DNA from: Polynucleobacter sp. UK-FUSCHL-C3
GTDB lineage: Bacteria; Pseudomonadota; Gammaproteobacteria; Burkholderiales; Burkholderiaceae
Length of the DNA: 64,000 bases
Assembly (NCBI RefSeq): GCF_040409815.1
Contig: NZ_CP099959.1
Coordinates: forward strand, 372,001 to 436,000
Direction: 5' to 3'
Part shown: positions 1 to 10,682 of the stretch, in pieces
Layout of the letters: each line of letters starts with the position of its first letter
Position numbering within the stretch: the stretch's first letter is position 1
The notes under the pieces: model-generated
Databases searched by the model: none
The model's input: only the letters and a program-made list of their open reading frames with translations
What the model was told of the DNA's origin: nothing
Made by a program: the position numbers and the translations under genes

Positions 1-3000
1 GCACGATATTTGGTAAACACGCAAAAACTAGCCTGCGTTAATTGGGTTGGCTATCAAAGCAATAAAAAGCTAGATACAGTGAGATTACAAGCAGGTTCAG
101 AGATTACCGACAAGATTCCATCTAGCCGAATAGCTAAAGTGGATATTAACGAGCCAATTGCTATTGTTGGAATGAGCGGTCAATATCCTAAAGCCCCTGA
201 TCTCCAGAAATTTTGGCAAAACCTTACTCAGGGTATAGATGCTGTTTCCGAAATACCCATGGATAGATGGCCGCTCCAAGATTTTTATAATCCTGATTCC
301 TCTAAAGCAGTTGAGAGTGGTCAAAGTTACTCTAAGTGGGGCGGCTTTCTTGAGGATTTTGCAAAATTCGACCCATTATTTTTCCGTATTGCACCACGTG
401 ATGCTCTTGCAATGGATCCGCAAGAGCGTTTATTTTTAATGAATGCTTGGGCTGCCTGTGAGGATGGGGGATATACGCGTTTACGTTTTGCACAACAGCA
501 TGATTCGCGTGTGGGCGTATTTGTTGGAATTACGAAAACAGGTTATGCCCTATATGAACCATTTCTTACCGAAACGGGCACCACAGTTCGTCCCAGTACG
601 TCTTTTAGTAGTGTTGCTAATCGAGTTTCGCATGTGTTTGATCTCAATGGTCCCAGCATGCCTATTGATACCATGTGCTCCTCTTCGCTTGTTGCAATTC
701 ATCAAGCATGTGCTAGCCTGTATTCAGGTGAGTGCGAAATGGCAATTGCTGGAGGCGTCAATCTATACCTGCATCCCTCTAATTATATTGAGCTTAGCGC
801 GTCAAGGATGCTCAGTCCCGATGGACAGTGCAAAAGTTTTGGAGATGAAGCCAATGGATTTGTGCCGGGTGAGGGGGTTGGATGTGTTTTGCTTAAACCT
901 TTGTCGTATGCTATCGCCGATGGCGATAATATTCATGCGTTGATCCGCTCGAGTGCTGTTAACCATGGCGGCAAAACAAATGGTTATACCGTTCCTAATC
1001 CTACGGCACAAAGTGAGGTAGTGCGTATAGCCTTAGATAAAGCTGGAATTGATGCACGCTCAGTTACATATATTGAGGCTCATGGTACTGGCACTGAATT
1101 AGGTGACCCAATAGAGATACAGGGATTAACAAATGCTTTCAGAGTTGATACAGCAGAATGTGGATTTTGTGCAATAGGATCAGTTAAATCGAATATTGGG
1201 CATCTCGAGGCTGCGGCTGGCATTGCAGGTCTAACAAAGATAGTTTTGCAAATGAAGCATGGCACATTAGTGCCTAGCTTACATGCAGAAAAGGAAAACC
1301 CCAATATACAGTTTTCTGAATCACCCTTTGATATTCAAAGAAAATTGCAACCTTGGTATCCAAAGGTAATCAAAATTGATGGAGTGATTAAAAATCAATC
1401 ACGTATTGCTGGCGTATCTTCTTTTGGCGCTGGAGGGACTAATGCACATCTGATCATAGAGGAATGGCCATCAAGCACATATGGTAGTCAAGATTTAAAT
1501 AGGATGTCTTTTACAGAAAATAGACTTTCACTTCCTATTCTTTTATCAGCAAAAGACTCTATAAAACTTCGTGAAATGGCATTAAATTTATTAGCTGTAT
1601 TAGAAGGGTCGGGTAGTGAAATTCAATTGCACAATACTTCTAGCATTTCTGCCGTTAGCATAAGTGAAATTGAAGCCGTAATCCAAGAGGCAATTGCAGA
1701 GATTTTGAGCGTATCAAAAGCTGATCTCAATACAGACGAACAGTTTACAGAATATGGAATTACATTGCTACATTTGCATGCAATTCGCAAAATACTTGAA
1801 AATAGATTTGGGATCGTATTAAGTAAAACTGATTTTTCTCTTTCGAGAAATATTGCTGATTTAATCAATCTTATGTCTACGATATTGACATCAAGATTGG
1901 AGAAGTCCTCTAAATTAGACTTGAGAGATATTGCCTATACTCTAGCCCATCGTGAGCAAATGACTGCTCGCCTAGGTATCGAGGCCTCTACATTGGCTGA
2001 ATTAAAAACTAAGTTAAAAGCATTCCTGGATCAAGAAATTGTAAGTGGTATTTTTATCGCCGCGCAAGAAAAGGCTTTGGTAGCATTAAATAACGATGGG
2101 GATTTTAATGACTCACTTTCACGCTTATTGACTAAAGGACGCATTGGAAAGGTCTTGGATTTCTGGGTTCAAGGTATGAGCATTGATTGGATTAATTTAT
2201 TTCCCTCCCTGCGAGGAAATATCATTTCATTGCCAACCTACCCCTTTTCTTCGGAGCAATTTTGGATTCCTTCGCCAATGAGTTATGTGTCTGTTGCTGA
2301 GTTAGTTGGAACTGCAATGGTTGATGAAGAGCACACGGCTTTATTAGCCGACAGCCTTGAGCTTCAACGCCAATTAACACTTCTCGTAAATGCGATTCTA
2401 GAAGAAATTCCTAAGGATAGAATTGTTTCTGCTTATAAGGACTGGTACCAGTCAATCAAACTTTCACTTGAGAGCAGTGAAATTGATAATCATGGTACTT
2501 TAGAGACTGCTTGGGCACTCTGGGACCAATATTCTAATACTGCACATGCCCACGGTGGACCGGTTGCTCAAATTACTCTTGCAGAAACTGTATTGCATTC
2601 TCTTCCTTCAATTCTCACAGGATCGCAGCTTGCTACAAGCATAATATTTCCAGAAGCTAATATGTCTTTGGTAGAGGCTGTTTATAAAGAAGATAGAGTG
2701 GCGAGTCGTTTTAATGTGACTCTTGGTTTAGCAGCTTGTAATTTTATAAAACAAAGATTGCGTCAAAATCCTTCTAAGCCTATACGCATTTTAGAAATTG
2801 GAGGGGGCACAGGCTCGTCTACAAGTATTTTGTGCTCAACTTTGTCACCTTTTACAGAGTCCATTGAAGAATATTTATTTACAGATATTTCACGTGCTTT
2901 TTTAATAAGAGCAGAACGCAATTTCACTGAGAATATGCCTTATTTCAAAACTGCACTATTAGATATAGAGCGACCACTGAATTCTCAGAATATAGATCTG

Positions 3001-6000
3001 GGTGCATATGATCTTGTAATTGCTTCAAATGTTCTTCATGCTACTCAGGATATGCACTCTACGCTAGCAATAGTTCGCACCGCTATGGCAGATGATGCAC
3101 TGTTATTAATAAATGAGATTAATCATGGAACCATGTTTACTCATGTTACATTTGGATTGCTTGATGGATGGTGGAAGTTTCAAGATAAACATCTCAGAAT
3201 TCCTGGCACTCCTGCATTGAATACTCAAACATGGAGAGGAATCTTAGAGTCCTCAGATTTTGAATGGGTTGCGGCAAGCCCTAATTCTGAACAGGCATTG
3301 GGGCAGCAGATTATTGCAGTTCGCGCAAAATCTAAAAATATTATTGTTGACCAATCTAAAGTAACAGCAATAGATAAGGAAGGTTTTAAGAAATCTAACT
3401 TTTCACCAGATATAACAACCGTACCATCTGGCAGTCAATTGATTGACAGCTTGGAACAACAATATCAATTCAGTGGTTTAAGAGATGCAATTTTGAATTC
3501 TCTCAGTGAGACCCTTAATATCGCTAAATCATCAATAGATACTCAATTATCTTTTGCTGATTACGGTCTTGACTCCATTCTTGCAGTTGAGCTTGCACAA
3601 AAATTACGAACAAGCCTAGGGATAGACCTTGAGGTTACACGATTATTTGACTTCTCTAGTGTTAAACAGCTTGAATCTTTTATCGGTAGTGAATATGCAG
3701 ATACTTTAAGTAAGCCAACTCTTGCTGTTCAGGCGTTTACCAATAATTATGATCTAAGTAGCAAACCTAGCGATTTTGTTGATGAAATTTCCCCGAAGAA
3801 AGTTCCCAGTACTAATAATGAAAAAATTGCCAGCCCAATTTCTCTCTCTTTAAAGCGTGAGCCTATAGCTATAGTAGGGATGAGTGGTCGTTTTTCAGGA
3901 TCTAAAAATGTTGAAGAGCTATGGGCGCATTTGTTAGCTGGACATGATTTAGTGACCCCTGTTTCTCGCTTTGATCTTTCGTCTTTCTATAAAGATGCTT
4001 CATTAGGATCTTATTGTGACCGTGGGAGCTTTATTGATGGCGTTGATAAATTTGACCCTGTTTTTTTCTCTATTTCTGGTCTTGAGGCCACCTATATGGA
4101 TCCTCAGCAAAGGCTTTTTCTTGAAGAAGCGTGGAAGACTTTAGAGAGTGCGGGACATGCAGGTTTAGATATGATCGGACGCCGCTGCGGTGTATTTGTT
4201 GGATGCAGCTCAGGTGATTATCAAGAGCTATTTGCTTCTCAGCCACCAGGACAGGCATTTTGGGGAAACACCAGCTCACTGATCCCGGCTCGTATTTCTT
4301 ATTTTCTTGATTTCAAAGGTCCTGCGATAGCAGTAGATACTGCTTGTTCGAGTTCACTAGTAGCGGTTCAATTGGCCTGTCAGAGTATATGGAGTGGTGA
4401 ATCTGAAATGGCCTTAGCTGGCGGAGTCTTTGTACATTGCACTTCGCGTTTTTACCGTTATGCAAATCAAGCTCAAATGCTATCTTTAAGTGGTCGTTGC
4501 GCAGCATTTGGAAATCATGCCGATGGTATTGTTCCAGGAGAGGCTGCAGCTGCAGTATTGCTGAGACCTTTAGCGGACGCCCTGGCAGATGGCGATAATA
4601 TTTTGGGTGTAATTGCAGGTGTTGGTACAAATCAGGATGGCACAACCAATGGTATAACTGCGCCAAGTGGAGTTTCACAAGAGCAATTATTACGACAAAT
4701 ATATTCTGAGTTTAATATTAATCCTGCTGAAATCAGTATGGTTGAGGCTCACGGAACCGGCACCCCTTTAGGGGACCCAATTGAATTTTCAGCTCTGGAT
4801 AGAGTGTATACATCTAGCTCTTCACATAAGCATTATTGTGCTCTTGGGTCAGTAAAATCAAACTTAGGTCATGCCACTACTGCGGCTGGCATTACAGGTT
4901 TAATTAAAGTATTGCTAGCCATTAAGCATGAACGAATTCCGCCTACAATTCATTTAAATGGCCTTAATCCTGCTATACACCTGGAAAATAGTGCTTTTTA
5001 TCTAAACGATAAGTCGATTGAGTGGGGCCCATCATCTGAGGCTAATCGACTTGCTGCAATTAGCTCATTTGGATTTAGTGGAACAAATGCACATCTTGTT
5101 ATTCAAGAGCCACCACCATTAGAGGCCCATGAGAATCTCCGTCCTGCCTATTTAATAGCACTCTCAACACGGAGTGAGGCACAACTTAAGCAGTACGCTA
5201 AGGATTTACTTGAGTTTTTAGAGCTTACTCAGGTATCTAACTGTGCAGATCTTGCATTTACATTGCTCGCTGGTCGGCGGCCCCTTTCTCATAGACTTGC
5301 AATAGTAGCGACAAGTCTTGATGACTTACGTACCAAATTATATCAATGGCTTAATAATGGTTCTGCATCTGGCGTAGAGATGAGATTGATTGAGTCTGAA
5401 TTAGATGAAGAGCCATCAGATCTCGAGAGTGCAAATACTATCATTCAGAAAATACGTAACTACACGCTTCTAGAGAATGAAGAATATTTAAACTGCTTGA
5501 AGCAGTTGGGTGAACTCTTTTTGAGGGGTAGCAAAGCTAGATTAGATTTGCAATTCGATCAATCCAAGCATCGGCGATTAGCTCTCCCAACATATCCTTT
5601 TAAGTCGGATCGTTATTGGGTAGGTGGGGACGTCCCCGTTAATGATTTTTTTCCAATTATCAAACAAGGTAATAAAAATTCAAGAAATCAAAATATTTAT
5701 CTAGATTTGAAACAATCAGGCTTAGAAAACACATCGACTGAGTTAGTAAGAAAAAAAGTGCTATTGCAACCCATTCAGGAGTCTGATGAAGGTAGGGGGT
5801 TATTTTCAATATCCAGGGCCCCTGACCGTGAGGGCATTCGACACCTGATCACTGATGGCTCTTGGTCTGCAGAATTTCAAGAGGCGCTTGTTAGGGAATT
5901 AGAAATTGCAGGTCGGAACGAAGCTATTAAAGCTGTTTTCATCAACGCTAATTCCTCATGGAATGATTCTGGCCATTTTTCGGTAATTAAAAATAGATTA

Positions 6001-9000
6001 CCTAAACCTACCTTCGAATGTTCAATTCCAATTGTTGCAGCTGTTAAGGGTGGGGCATCAGGCAGAGGATTAATGTTTCTATTGCTCTGCGATTTTGTAA
6101 TATTAGATAGCCATGGACAATATGGCTTTCCTCCATTAGACATAACTGAAGATTTCGAATTTTTTCAACGGTACTTAGATGTCAATATTGCAAAGAGAAT
6201 CTTAGGAAATAGTGCCTTCATGACTGGTTTAGAATGCCAGTCCTGTAGAACGGGGATGATTGCAGTTGATCAAAATCAAATGAGTGATTATGCACTTGAG
6301 ATCATTCATCATTTAGTTGCTATTCCTCGATTGTCTCTGGTTCTATTGAAGCAGCATATGAGGAAAAACTCATTTGAGTTTCTTGATTTAAAAATGACCC
6401 CTCTTTCGATTCCTTTAGAGGAGTTAACATCTAATCCGCAGCATCGCCAGGAAATTTCATTAAAGACAACCGTTGTTAGTCTAGAAGTCTTTGATGATGG
6501 AGTTGCAGTGATTCATATGCGCGAGGAAAAGCAGAAAAATTCATTTAACGATGCATTAATGAATGGTTTGATAGAAGTTTTTGAACGTATATCTCAAATG
6601 CCAGAATTAAAAGTATTGGTACTTACTGGATATGGAGCTTATTTTGCTTGTGGTGGAACTCAGGAGGGCTTGGAAAGCCTTCAAAGTGGAAAATCTAAAT
6701 TTACAGATTTAAAAGTCTATACGCTTCCAATTGAATGTGAATTACCAGTTATTGCGGCAATGCAAGGACATGCTATTGGGGCTGGCTGGTCGTTAGGCAT
6801 GTTTTGTGATGAAACATTGTTTAGTTTAGAGAGTATCTATCACAGTAATTACATGCGGTTTGGTTTTACTCCTGGTGCAGGCGCAACATTCATCTTTCCA
6901 GAACGACTGGGTGATCATTTAGGTAGAGAAATATTATTTACTGCAGCAGAGTATAGAGGGCACACTCTATTAGAACGTGGCGTTGGCATAACTGCAATAC
7001 CAGGGGCGGAAGTACTAACACAAGCTCTTAAGCGAGCTCACCAGTTAGCTCGATCTTCGCGGGAAGAGCTTATTTTTCAAAAAGCTAGTAAAAGACGTTT
7101 AATTTCAGCGCGTCTTGAAGAGATATTTGTAAAAGAGTTATCTATGCATGAAAAAACCTTCATTGGAAATAGGAAGGTATTAGAAAAAATTAATCAACAT
7201 TTTTCTGAAGGCACTTCAGTAAGCATTAATGCTGATCTGTCTTTAGCTAAAAAAAGTAGTTCTAGTGGGAATGTTAATAAGAGCGACCCTTTGGATGTTC
7301 GCTCTAAGTTGCTTTCGACATTGGCCGAAGAATTAATGATTGATGTTTCAGAAATTTCAGATGCATCTGGGTTTCTTGCGCTTGGACTAGACTCAATACT
7401 AGCCGTAACTTGGATAAGAAAAATAAATCATATATTTGATTTAAATTTACCTGCAACAGTTGTTTATAGACATCCTACAGTAGGTGCATTTATTGCTCAT
7501 ATTAAGGATTTGTCTGTCAATTTGGTGGCTGAAGAAGTCAATCTGAGCTTTCTATCAAATACAGAGTCTAATATTTCAGATGAGGCTCCTATTAATTCTT
7601 TCTTAGGCAAACTTGACGCTACCGAATGGATTCGAGATAAATTAGTTAAATCCTTGGCAAACGAACTCATGATTGATTCTACTGAGATTCGTGCTCAATC
7701 TACATTTTTAGATCTAGGTCTTGATTCTATTTTGGCACTGATTTGGGTAAGAAAAATAAATTCAATATTTGACATTAGTTTGCCAGCAACAGTTGTCTAT
7801 ATGCATCCAACGGTCAATGTACTTGCAGAACATATTGAAACGCTGATCAAAAATAATTCACTCTTATTGCGTGATGATGCACTCACAAATCAGAATACTC
7901 ATGAAACATTACAAGCCGAAAAGTTCAATGCATTGTTTGAGTTAGACTCTCAACTTAAGAGTATCAATACCCAAGAAAAATTTGAACCTGAGGATTTGAA
8001 TAGACACAAATCATTGCCGAAATTTATAAATCGTGAGTCTTCAGATGCCATTGCTATTATTGGTGCCTCGGGGAGGTTTCCCAAAGCCTTAAATCTTGTA
8101 GATTTCTGGAAAAATATTAGCTCTGGACGAGATTGCATTGAGGAGGTCCCATTTGATCGATGGGATGTTTCTAAATACTATGATTCTGATCCAACTGCAA
8201 TAGAAAAATCTTATTCTAAGTGGATGGGTAGCATCGATGATATTGATAGATTTGATGCTGATTTCTTCAACATCAATCCACGTGAAGCAGAGTTGATGGA
8301 TCCACAGCAGCGTTTATTTCTTCAGCATGCCTGGCATGTAATTGAAAACGCTGCTATTTTACCCTCAGAATTAGCAGGTTCCCAATGCGGTGTTTTTGTA
8401 GCCAGCGGAAATAGTGGTTATTCTGAACTAGTTAAAGCGCGAAATGCTTATAGCTTAATAGGAAGCTCTGGCTCTATTTTGGCTGCGCGAATTGCTTATA
8501 TTTTAGATCTTCACGGCCCATGTATCTCTATTGATACCGCATGCTCAAGTTCTCTTGTTGCAGTTACTCAGGCATGTAATAGTCTTTTGCTCGGCGAAGT
8601 TGATCTTGCCATAGCTGGAGGTGTATGTATATTGATTGGGCCTGATATGCATATTGACACTTCAAAAGTGGGTATGCTATCCCCTGAAGGACGTTGTTTC
8701 CCTTTTGATAGCAGGGCTAATGGTTTTGTGCCTGGTGAAGGTATTGGTGTTGTGCTGCTAAAACGTTTGGCCGATGCTGAACGAGATGGAGATCCGATCC
8801 GTGGAATTATCCGAGGCTGGGGTGTCAATCAAGACGGCAAAACAAACGGCATCACTGCACCAAATCCACAGGCACAGAGTCGTTTAATTGGGGATATTTA
8901 TAATAAATTCTCCATTGATCCCGCCACAATTAGCCTAATTGAAGCGCATGGGACCGGTACAGCGCTTGGTGATCCCATTGAGATTGAAGGATTAAGTGAA

Positions 9001-10674
9001 GTTTTTGGTGTTCTTTCAGAGAAGCAAAGCTATTGCGCTATTGGTTCAGTAAAGGCTAATGTTGGCCATTTGCTCGCGAGCGCGGGTATCGCCGGCGTTC
9101 TTAAAGCATTGCTAGCTTTGGAATATCAAAAGCTACCCCCAAGCGCAAATTTCAAAGTACAGAATAGCCATATTCAGTTGGATAACACCCCATTTTACAT
9201 AAATCAAGAGTTAAAAAATTGGGATAAAGTTAGCTCTATACCTAGGCGTGCTGCAATTAGTGCATTTGGATTTAGTGGAACTAATGCACATCTGGTCCTT
9301 GAAGAAGGTCAATCAGTTGATGCTAATTTGCATACTGAAAATAAATTACCATTAATAAGTAAGTATATTTTTGTTCTTTCTGCAAAAACAAAAGAACAGT
9401 TGATTGATTATGTGTTCTCTATCAAAAATTTTGTTGAATCTAAGTTTGATATAAGCCTTGGAAATCTAGCGCACACGCTACAAGTTGCTAGGCAAATTTA
9501 CGATGCAAGAATTTCTTTTGTATTTAATAGCAGAGAAGATTTATTAGAGAAGCTATCTCGGATTACTCAATCACAATTTAATAATGATATTTACTTAGAA
9601 GCGGAAGGCAAACCAATCTCTGCTCTGTTTAGTAATGATGAAGACATTGCTTTGCTGTTGGAGCCATGGTTCGCCTCTAATAGTGTGGAAAAAATTTCTC
9701 AATTATGGGTATCGGGAGTAAAAATTAATTGGATGAAGCTACAGGATGCTTGTCTACACAGACGCATTGGTTTGCCTGGCTATCCCTTTGCAAGAACTCG
9801 ACATTGGATTGATGCTGAAGATTCTTTACAAATTTCTTCGCCTCAGATAGTCGAAGAAATACATGTGATGCCTCAGTTTAGTAACTCTTCAAAAACCTTA
9901 AACGGATCTGAGTCCTGGTTGAACCGATATGAAATTGATGGTGAAAAATTACTACCAGGATTCTTCTATCCGGCGATGGCCCTAGCGGCTGCAGAAAAAG
10001 CAACTACTAAAAAGGTGGTTGGTTTAAAGAACTTAGTTTGGGGTAGCCCAGTAGCAATTAACGGGCATGCTCGTGAATTGCAGGTCGTGATTGAATCTGA
10101 TGAGCATGGTTTGATTTACCATATTTCAGCAGATGGAGATGAAACAGTAGCCTACCATGTAGGTGAAGTAATACTCGATTTTAATGAAGGATACTGGCCT
10201 GCAGAATTTGATTTGAAGAAAAATCTTTCTGCTACCGATATAACAAAAAAATTCATTAAATTTTCTAAGCGCGAAACTCTAATGAATTTCGAAATTAGTA
10301 GTGTTTTACTTAATGAAATACAACTTATAGCTCGGGTTAGTCAAAAAGATCAGACTACTAAGATAGCCCCATCACTCCCTCTTAATTTCATTTGGGATTT
10401 ATATTCTTTTTATATGATGGAATGTATAGATATAGAAAGTATTGAAACTGTACAGAATAAAAATAAGAAATTAGCAACTCATTTTCCATTTATGTTGAAT
10501 TCAATTCAGCAAGATGGACCTTTGCCAGATAATTTCATTATTCGAGTTTGGTCAAACAGTGCAAATCGATCAGTAAATATAGAGATATTTGATTCTGATG
10601 GTAAGCCAAAATTAGTTTTGGATGGCTTAATGGCAGAAGACTATAGCAATCTCTCGCAAATTAGACTTCAGTAG
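1..10674 (+). CDS. trans-AT polyketide synthase, 5'-truncated (three modules, C-methylation and beta-branching)
   Basis: The frame is open to base 1, so the true start is outside the window; residues below count from the TTG at base 10. Order: KS1 48-482 (Cys223, His358, His398); its post-KS linker holds an ACP-like insertion 552-622 with Leu586 where the phosphopantetheine Ser should be; C-methyltransferase about 790-1107 (glycine motif near 931); ACP 1155-1225 (Ser1189); KS2 1284-1698 (Cys1446, His1581, His1621); crotonase-like domain about 1935-2150; PksI-like ECH2 2155-2398; two ACPs (Ser2462, Ser2573), both with Trp six residues after the Ser, the known beta-branching flag; KS3 2679-3100 (Cys2845, His2980, His3020); DH-like C-terminus where Tyr3307 replaces the catalytic His. 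There is no AT domain, so malonyl units must come from an AT in trans. The protein stops after KS3-DH*, leaving a module completed by the ACP that starts the next synthase. Confidence 0.95.
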   Translation, partial: ARYLVNTQKLACVNWVGYQSNKKLDTVRLQAGSEITDKIPSSRIAKVDINEPIAIVGMSGQYPKAPDLQKFWQNLTQGIDAVSEIPMDRWPLQDFYNPDSSKAVESGQSYSKWGGFLEDFAKFDPLFFRIAPRDALAMDPQERLFLMNAWAACEDGGYTRLRFAQQHDSRVGVFVGITKTGYALYEPFLTETGTTVRPSTSFSSVANRVSHVFDLNGPSMPIDTMCSSSLVAIHQACASLYSGECEMAIAGGVNLYLHPSNYIELSASRMLSPDGQCKSFGDEANGFVPGEGVGCVLLKPLSYAIADGDNIHALIRSSAVNHGGKTNGYTVPNPTAQSEVVRIALDKAGIDARSVTYIEAHGTGTELGDPIEIQGLTNAFRVDTAECGFCAIGSVKSNIGHLEAAAGIAGLTKIVLQMKHGTLVPSLHAEKENPNIQFSESPFDIQRKLQPWYPKVIKIDGVIKNQSRIAGVSSFGAGGTNAHLIIEEWPSSTYGSQDLNRMSFTENRLSLPILLSAKDSIKLREMALNLLAVLEGSGSEIQLHNTSSISAVSISEIEAVIQEAIAEILSVSKADLNTDEQFTEYGITLLHLHAIRKILENRFGIVLSKTDFSLSRNIADLINLMSTILTSRLEKSSKLDLRDIAYTLAHREQMTARLGIEASTLAELKTKLKAFLDQEIVSGIFIAAQEKALVALNNDGDFNDSLSRLLTKGRIGKVLDFWVQGMSIDWINLFPSLRGNIISLPTYPFSSEQFWIPSPMSYVSVAELVGTAMVDEEHTALLADSLELQRQLTLLVNAILEEIPKDRIVSAYKDWYQSIKLSLESSEIDNHGTLETAWALWDQYSNTAHAHGGPVAQITLAETVLHSLPSILTGSQLATSIIFPEANMSLVEAVYKEDRVASRFNVTLGLAACNFIKQRLRQNPSKPIRILEIGGGTGSSTSILCSTLSPFTESIEEYLFTDISRAFLIRAERNFTENMPYFKTALLDIERPLNSQNIDLGAYDLVIASNVLHATQDMHSTLAIVRTAMADDALLLINEINHGTMFTHVTFGLLDGWWKFQDKHLRIPGTPALNTQTWRGILESSDFEWVAASPNSEQALGQQIIAVRAKSKNIIVDQSKVTAIDKEGFKKSNFSPDITTVPSGSQLIDSLEQQYQFSGLRDAILNSLSETLNIAKSSIDTQLSFADYGLDSILAVELAQKLRTSLGIDLEVTRLFDFSSVKQLESFIGSEYADTLSKPTLAVQAFTNNYDLSSKPSDFVDEISPKKVPSTNNEKIASPISLSLKREPIAIVGMSGRFSGSKNVEELWAHLLAGHDLVTPVSRFDLSSFYKDASLGSYCDRGSFIDGVDKFDPVFFSISGLEATYMDPQQRLFLEEAWKTLESAGHAGLDMIGRRCGVFVGCSSGDYQELFASQPPGQAFWGNTSSLIPARISYFLDFKGPAIAVDTACSSSLVAVQLACQSIWSGESEMALAGGVFVHCTSRFYRYANQAQMLSLSGRCAAFGNHADGIVPGEAAAAVLLRPLADALADGDNILGVIAGVGTNQDGTTNGITAPSGVSQEQLLRQIYSEFNINPAEISMVEAHGTGTPLGDPIEFSALDRVYTSSSSHKHYCALGSVKSNLGHATTAAGITGLIKVLLAIKHERIPPTIHLNGLNPAIHLENSAFYLNDKSIEWGPSSEANRLAAISSFGFSGTNAHLVIQEPPPLEAHENLRPAYLIALSTRSEAQLKQYAKDLLEFLELTQVSNCADLAFTLLAGRRPLSHRLAIVATSLDDLRTKLYQWLNNGSASGVEMRLIESELDEEPSDLESANTIIQKIRNYTLLENEEYLNCLKQLGELFLRGSKARLDLQFDQSKHRRLALPTYPFKSDRYWVGGDVPVNDFFPIIKQGNKNSRNQNIYLDLKQSGLENTSTELVRKKVLLQPIQESDEGRGLFSISRAPDREGIRHLITDGSWSAEFQEALVRELEIAGRNEAIKAVFINANSSWNDSGHFSVIKNRLPKPTFECSIPIVAAVKGGASGRGLMFLLLCDFVILDSHGQYGFPPLDITEDFEFFQRYLDVNIAKRILGNSAFMTGLECQSCRTGMIAVDQNQMSDYALEIIHHLVAIPRLSLVLLKQHMRKNSFEFLDLKMTPLSIPLEELTSNPQHRQEISLKTTVVSLEVFDDGVAVIHMREEKQKNSFNDALMNGLIEVFERISQMPELKVLVLTGYGAYFACGGTQEGLESLQSGKSKFTDLKVYTLPIECELPVIAAMQGHAIGAGWSLGMFCDETLFSLESIYHSNYMRFGFTPGAGATFIFPERLGDHLGREILFTAAEYRGHTLLERGVGITAIPGAEVLTQALKRAHQLARSSREELIFQKASKRRLISARLEEIFVKELSMHEKTFIGNRKVLEKINQHFSEGTSVSINADLSLAKKSSSSGNVNKSDPLDVRSKLLSTLAEELMIDVSEISDASGFLALGLDSILAVTWIRKINHIFDLNLPATVVYRHPTVGAFIAHIKDLSVNLVAEEVNLSFLSNTESNISDEAPINSFLGKLDATEWIRDKLVKSLANELMIDSTEIRAQSTFLDLGLDSILALIWVRKINSIFDISLPATVVYMHPTVNVLAEHIETLIKNNSLLLRDDALTNQNTHETLQAEKFNALFELDSQLKSINTQEKFEPEDLNRHKSLPKFINRESSDAIAIIGASGRFPKALNLVDFWKNISSGRDCIEEVPFDRWDVSKYYDSDPTAIEKSYSKWMGSIDDIDRFDADFFNINPREAELMDPQQRLFLQHAWHVIENAAILPSELAGSQCGVFVASGNSGYSELVKARNAYSLIGSSGSILAARIAYILDLHGPCISIDTACSSSLVAVTQACNSLLLGEVDLAIAGGVCILIGPDMHIDTSKVGMLSPEGRCFPFDSRANGFVPGEGIGVVLLKRLADAERDGDPIRGIIRGWGVNQDGKTNGITAPNPQAQSRLIGDIYNKFSIDPATISLIEAHGTGTALGDPIEIEGLSEVFGVLSEKQSYCAIGSVKANVGHLLASAGIAGVLKALLALEYQKLPPSANFKVQNSHIQLDNTPFYINQELKNWDKVSSIPRRAAISAFGFSGTNAHLVLEEGQSVDANLHTENKLPLISKYIFVLSAKTKEQLIDYVFSIKNFVESKFDISLGNLAHTLQVARQIYDARISFVFNSREDLLEKLSRITQSQFNNDIYLEAEGKPISALFSNDEDIALLLEPWFASNSVEKISQLWVSGVKINWMKLQDACLHRRIGLPGYPFARTRHWIDAEDSLQISSPQIVEEIHVMPQFSNSSKTLNGSESWLNRYEIDGEKLLPGFFYPAMALAAAEKATTKKVVGLKNLVWGSPVAINGHARELQVVIESDEHGLIYHISADGDETVAYHVGEVILDFNEGYWPAEFDLKKNLSATDITKKFIKFSKRETLMNFEISSVLLNEIQLIARVSQKDQTTKIAPSLPLNFIWDLYSFYMMECIDIESIETVQNKNKKLATHFPFMLNSIQQDGPLPDNFIIRVWSNSANRSVNIEIFDSDGKPKLVLDGLMAEDYSNLSQIRLQ

Positions 10675-10682
10675 AAAATTCC

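Noticed and set aside
660..690. Met before the active Cys (DTMCSS) in KS1, KS7 and KS8 as a sign of inactivity
   Set aside because: The catalytic Cys is kept in all three, and both His are kept in KS1 and KS7; the Met is a clade feature. Only KS8 is called inactive, because of its missing His.
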